NCBI GenBank assembly: GCA_020328155.1
Contig: JAIXMX010000007.1
Location: 1 to 64,000, forward strand
Source of the DNA: Candidatus Endomicrobiellum agilis
GTDB lineage: Bacteria; Elusimicrobiota; Endomicrobiia; Endomicrobiales; Endomicrobiaceae
DNA length: 64,000 nucleotides
Reading direction: 5' to 3'
The notes beneath the pieces were generated by a model that worked only from the letters and a program-made list of their open reading frames with translations, did no database searches and was not told the DNA's origin. Within the stretch, counting starts at the first letter, position 1; the number at the start of each line of letters is the position of its first letter. Below, in pieces: positions 62,303 to 64,000 of this stretch. Made by a program: the position numbers and the translations under genes.

Positions 62303-62841
62303 CTGCTCAAGGAATTGTGAATGCTTGTACCCAAAATACCCAAAGCACAACTAGCTACAAACCCGATACTAGTACCCAAACAACCAAGTATATAACCACC
62401 TACAATACTAAGCAAACCGCCAATTATACCGTTACCGCCAAGACTATACCAAATACCAACGCCACAGCCAAAACAACCGCCTATAGAAATAATACCCTCT
62501 ATCGCCCTCTCAGGAGCGTTAGTAGCAAGCGTACACATACCAAGAACAAATCCAACGACACCGCTATATAATAATACCTGTTGTCTCGGTGGTGTCGGTG
62601 TAGGCTCTGTCTTTGGTATTGGTGACGGCGATGGAACAGGTGTTAACGACGGAGGACTAGGTCTAGAAGTAGGTCTTGGCGTAGTCGTAGGCTCTGGCGT
62701 TAACGACGGCGATGGTGTTAGATTTTTGTGTTTAGCATTTTGAATATCAGTCTTCGCAGTTTCAGATTTAGATTTATTTAGCAGCTTATCACAACCAGAC
62801 ATCAGGCATATACATAAGCATACATATATAATTTTTTTCAT
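62299..62841 (-). CDS. lipoprotein with proline-rich stalk and hydrophobic C-terminal half
   Basis: From the ATG at 62841 it has 180 residues (a TTG at 62859 is the alternative). Lipobox LMSGC, then DKLLNKSKSE, a Pro/Thr/Ser stalk (about 42-86, PTTTPRPTSRPSPPS), then about 90 residues of Gly-rich hydrophobic segments (GGLLSIVGGYILGCLG). A lipid anchor, a stalk and C-terminal membrane spans in one small protein is the layout of single-gene phage spanins, but no homology is claimed. A close relative by plan lies at 63032-63658. Confidence 0.7.
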   Translation of the reverse strand: MKKIIYVCLCICLMSGCDKLLNKSKSETAKTDIQNAKHKNLTPSPSLTPEPTTTPRPTSRPSPPSLTPVPSPSPIPKTEPTPTPPRQQVLLYSGVVGFVLGMCTLATNAPERAIEGIISIGGCFGCGVGIWYSLGGNGIIGGLLSIVGGYILGCLGTSIGFVASCALGILGTSIHNSLSR

Positions 62842-62845
62842 TTTC

Positions 62846-63022
62846 TTAGTTGTCCTCAATCCTGTAAACTAAACTTTTTATGTCTTCACACATATCAATC
62901 AACTCTCTCGGAGGCTCGTCAAACCTATCGCATAACCGCCTTATTAACGACTGTGCGGAAATGTAGATGTTGCGTGTTTCCTTTAAAATGTCTTCTGTAA
63001 CGCTCTCAACGTTTTCGGGCAT
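62846..63022 (-). CDS. 58-residue small protein between two lipoprotein genes
   Basis: Reads MPENVESVTEDILKETRNIY, ISAQSLIRRLCDRFDEPPRE, LIDMCEDIKSLVYRIEDN, TAA at 62846. Starts 9 bases after the upstream lipoprotein stop and ends 4 bases before the next lipoprotein ATG, so it fits an operon tightly. Amphipathic helical, acidic. Similar in size, character and PP-x-x-L segment to the 42-residue ORF at 62174. No family recognised. Confidence 0.55.
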   Translation of the reverse strand: MPENVESVTEDILKETRNIYISAQSLIRRLCDRFDEPPRELIDMCEDIKSLVYRIEDN

Positions 63023-63031
63023 TCCATTATC

Positions 63032-63658
<627 letters not shown>

Positions 63659-63872
63659 ATTACACTTTTTATATCATGATAAAATTCAGAGATATAAGGC
63701 GAGATATTAGAATACGCCAGATATTAGGACTGTGATTAACAACAGCGACATTACTTTTTTCATTTTGTTTTTGTATGATATATCTGAAATAGAACACAAC
63801 TTTCAAAAAGGAAAAAGGTTGTTTATTCTTTCTCTTTTTTGTGGATTGATTTTATTTCGTGTTTACCCAATT

Positions 63873-63920
63873 AACGGAGTTAGTCAGGCTGGGCGCCTGA
63901 TTGCTCCGTTTTCTTTTCTT
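63873..63920 (+). terminator. two-part hairpin with T-rich tail on the + strand
   Basis: Outer arms AACGGAG/CTCCGTT (63873-63879, 63904-63910), inner arms TCAGGC/GCCTGA (63884-63889, 63895-63900), then TTCTTTTCTTTG. It faces + while the genes around face minus. What it terminates is not clear; a small RNA or a short gene at 63.7-63.9 kb is possible. Confidence 0.6.
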
Positions 63921-64000
63921 TGACTTATAATTATTCTCTTTGTATTATCTATTCTGGAATAGTATGCATTTAATCATTTGTCATCTTTAGGTTTATTGCT

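Noticed and set aside
63732-63923. 63-codon ORF on + near the right edge
   Set aside because: Runs into a hairpin/T-run terminator and has no recognisable features or ribosome site.

Overview
This looks like chromosomal sequence from an AT-rich, diderm bacterium with a small, decaying genome. MurE carries a DNPR motif, typical of meso-diaminopimelate ligases, so the wall is probably Gram-negative type. LolA, MlaD/MlaF and GmhA point to an outer membrane. Many genes are frameshifted or carry internal stops, and several 0.3-1.9 kb stretches hold only coding debris. Base composition, gene content and pseudogene load together suggest a host-restricted Elusimicrobiota (Endomicrobium-like insect-gut symbiont). 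That assignment is an inference; no rRNA gene is in the window.

Layout. 1-6.2 kb, mostly + strand: aroB (cut by the window edge)-aroQ; a minus-strand cold-shock gene with a textbook promoter; then pepQ-efp-accB-accC-gmhA. 6.3-8.1 kb: a dead type II restriction-modification locus that appears to have been scrambled by an inversion between short inverted repeats. 8.3-14.5 kb, minus: radA, mlaD-mlaF, prmC-prfA, rpmE. 14.7-23.2 kb, minus: a shortened dcw cluster rsmH-ftsL-ftsI-murE-murF-mraY-murD. 23.3-25.9 kb: hisG, a CvpA-type membrane protein and a DUF1015 pseudogene. 26-27.3 kb: an M23 peptidase on + behind a promoter that would give a nearly leaderless transcript. 27.6-37 kb, minus: pgsA-pgpA, rimO, rodZ-like, lolA, ftsK, a second accB, pnp, rpsO. 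37-37.7 kb: a decayed lipoprotein/small-ORF cassette.

37.9-45 kb, minus: carA and carB with an OLD-family ATPase/TOPRIM gene between them, a candidate phage-defence gene inside a housekeeping operon. 45.7-50.9 kb: a split glutamate synthase operon with separate glutaminase, FMN, Fe-S, FAD and GXGXG subunits. 50.9-52.8 kb is largely gene debris. 52.8-56.7 kb: tRNA-Pro(GGG), merR, an HU/IHF gene, gpsA, plsY, der.

57-64 kb is an accessory region, entirely minus strand for recognisable coding. It holds a broken gene for a membrane-anchored protein, a long broken coiled-coil gene, a run of small lipoprotein genes (some intact, some broken) interleaved with tiny ORFs and often coupled by ATGA overlaps, and a Rep_3-type replication initiator split over two frames. 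It reads like an integrated and decaying plasmid or prophage segment. No transposase, integrase, CRISPR array or rRNA was seen.

Together the intact genes cover shikimate synthesis, fatty-acid initiation, peptidoglycan synthesis and division, lipid and lipoprotein trafficking, translation termination and ribosome parts, nitrogen assimilation (carbamoyl phosphate, glutamate) and phospholipid synthesis. The accessory stretches are where selection has lapsed or mobile elements have landed.
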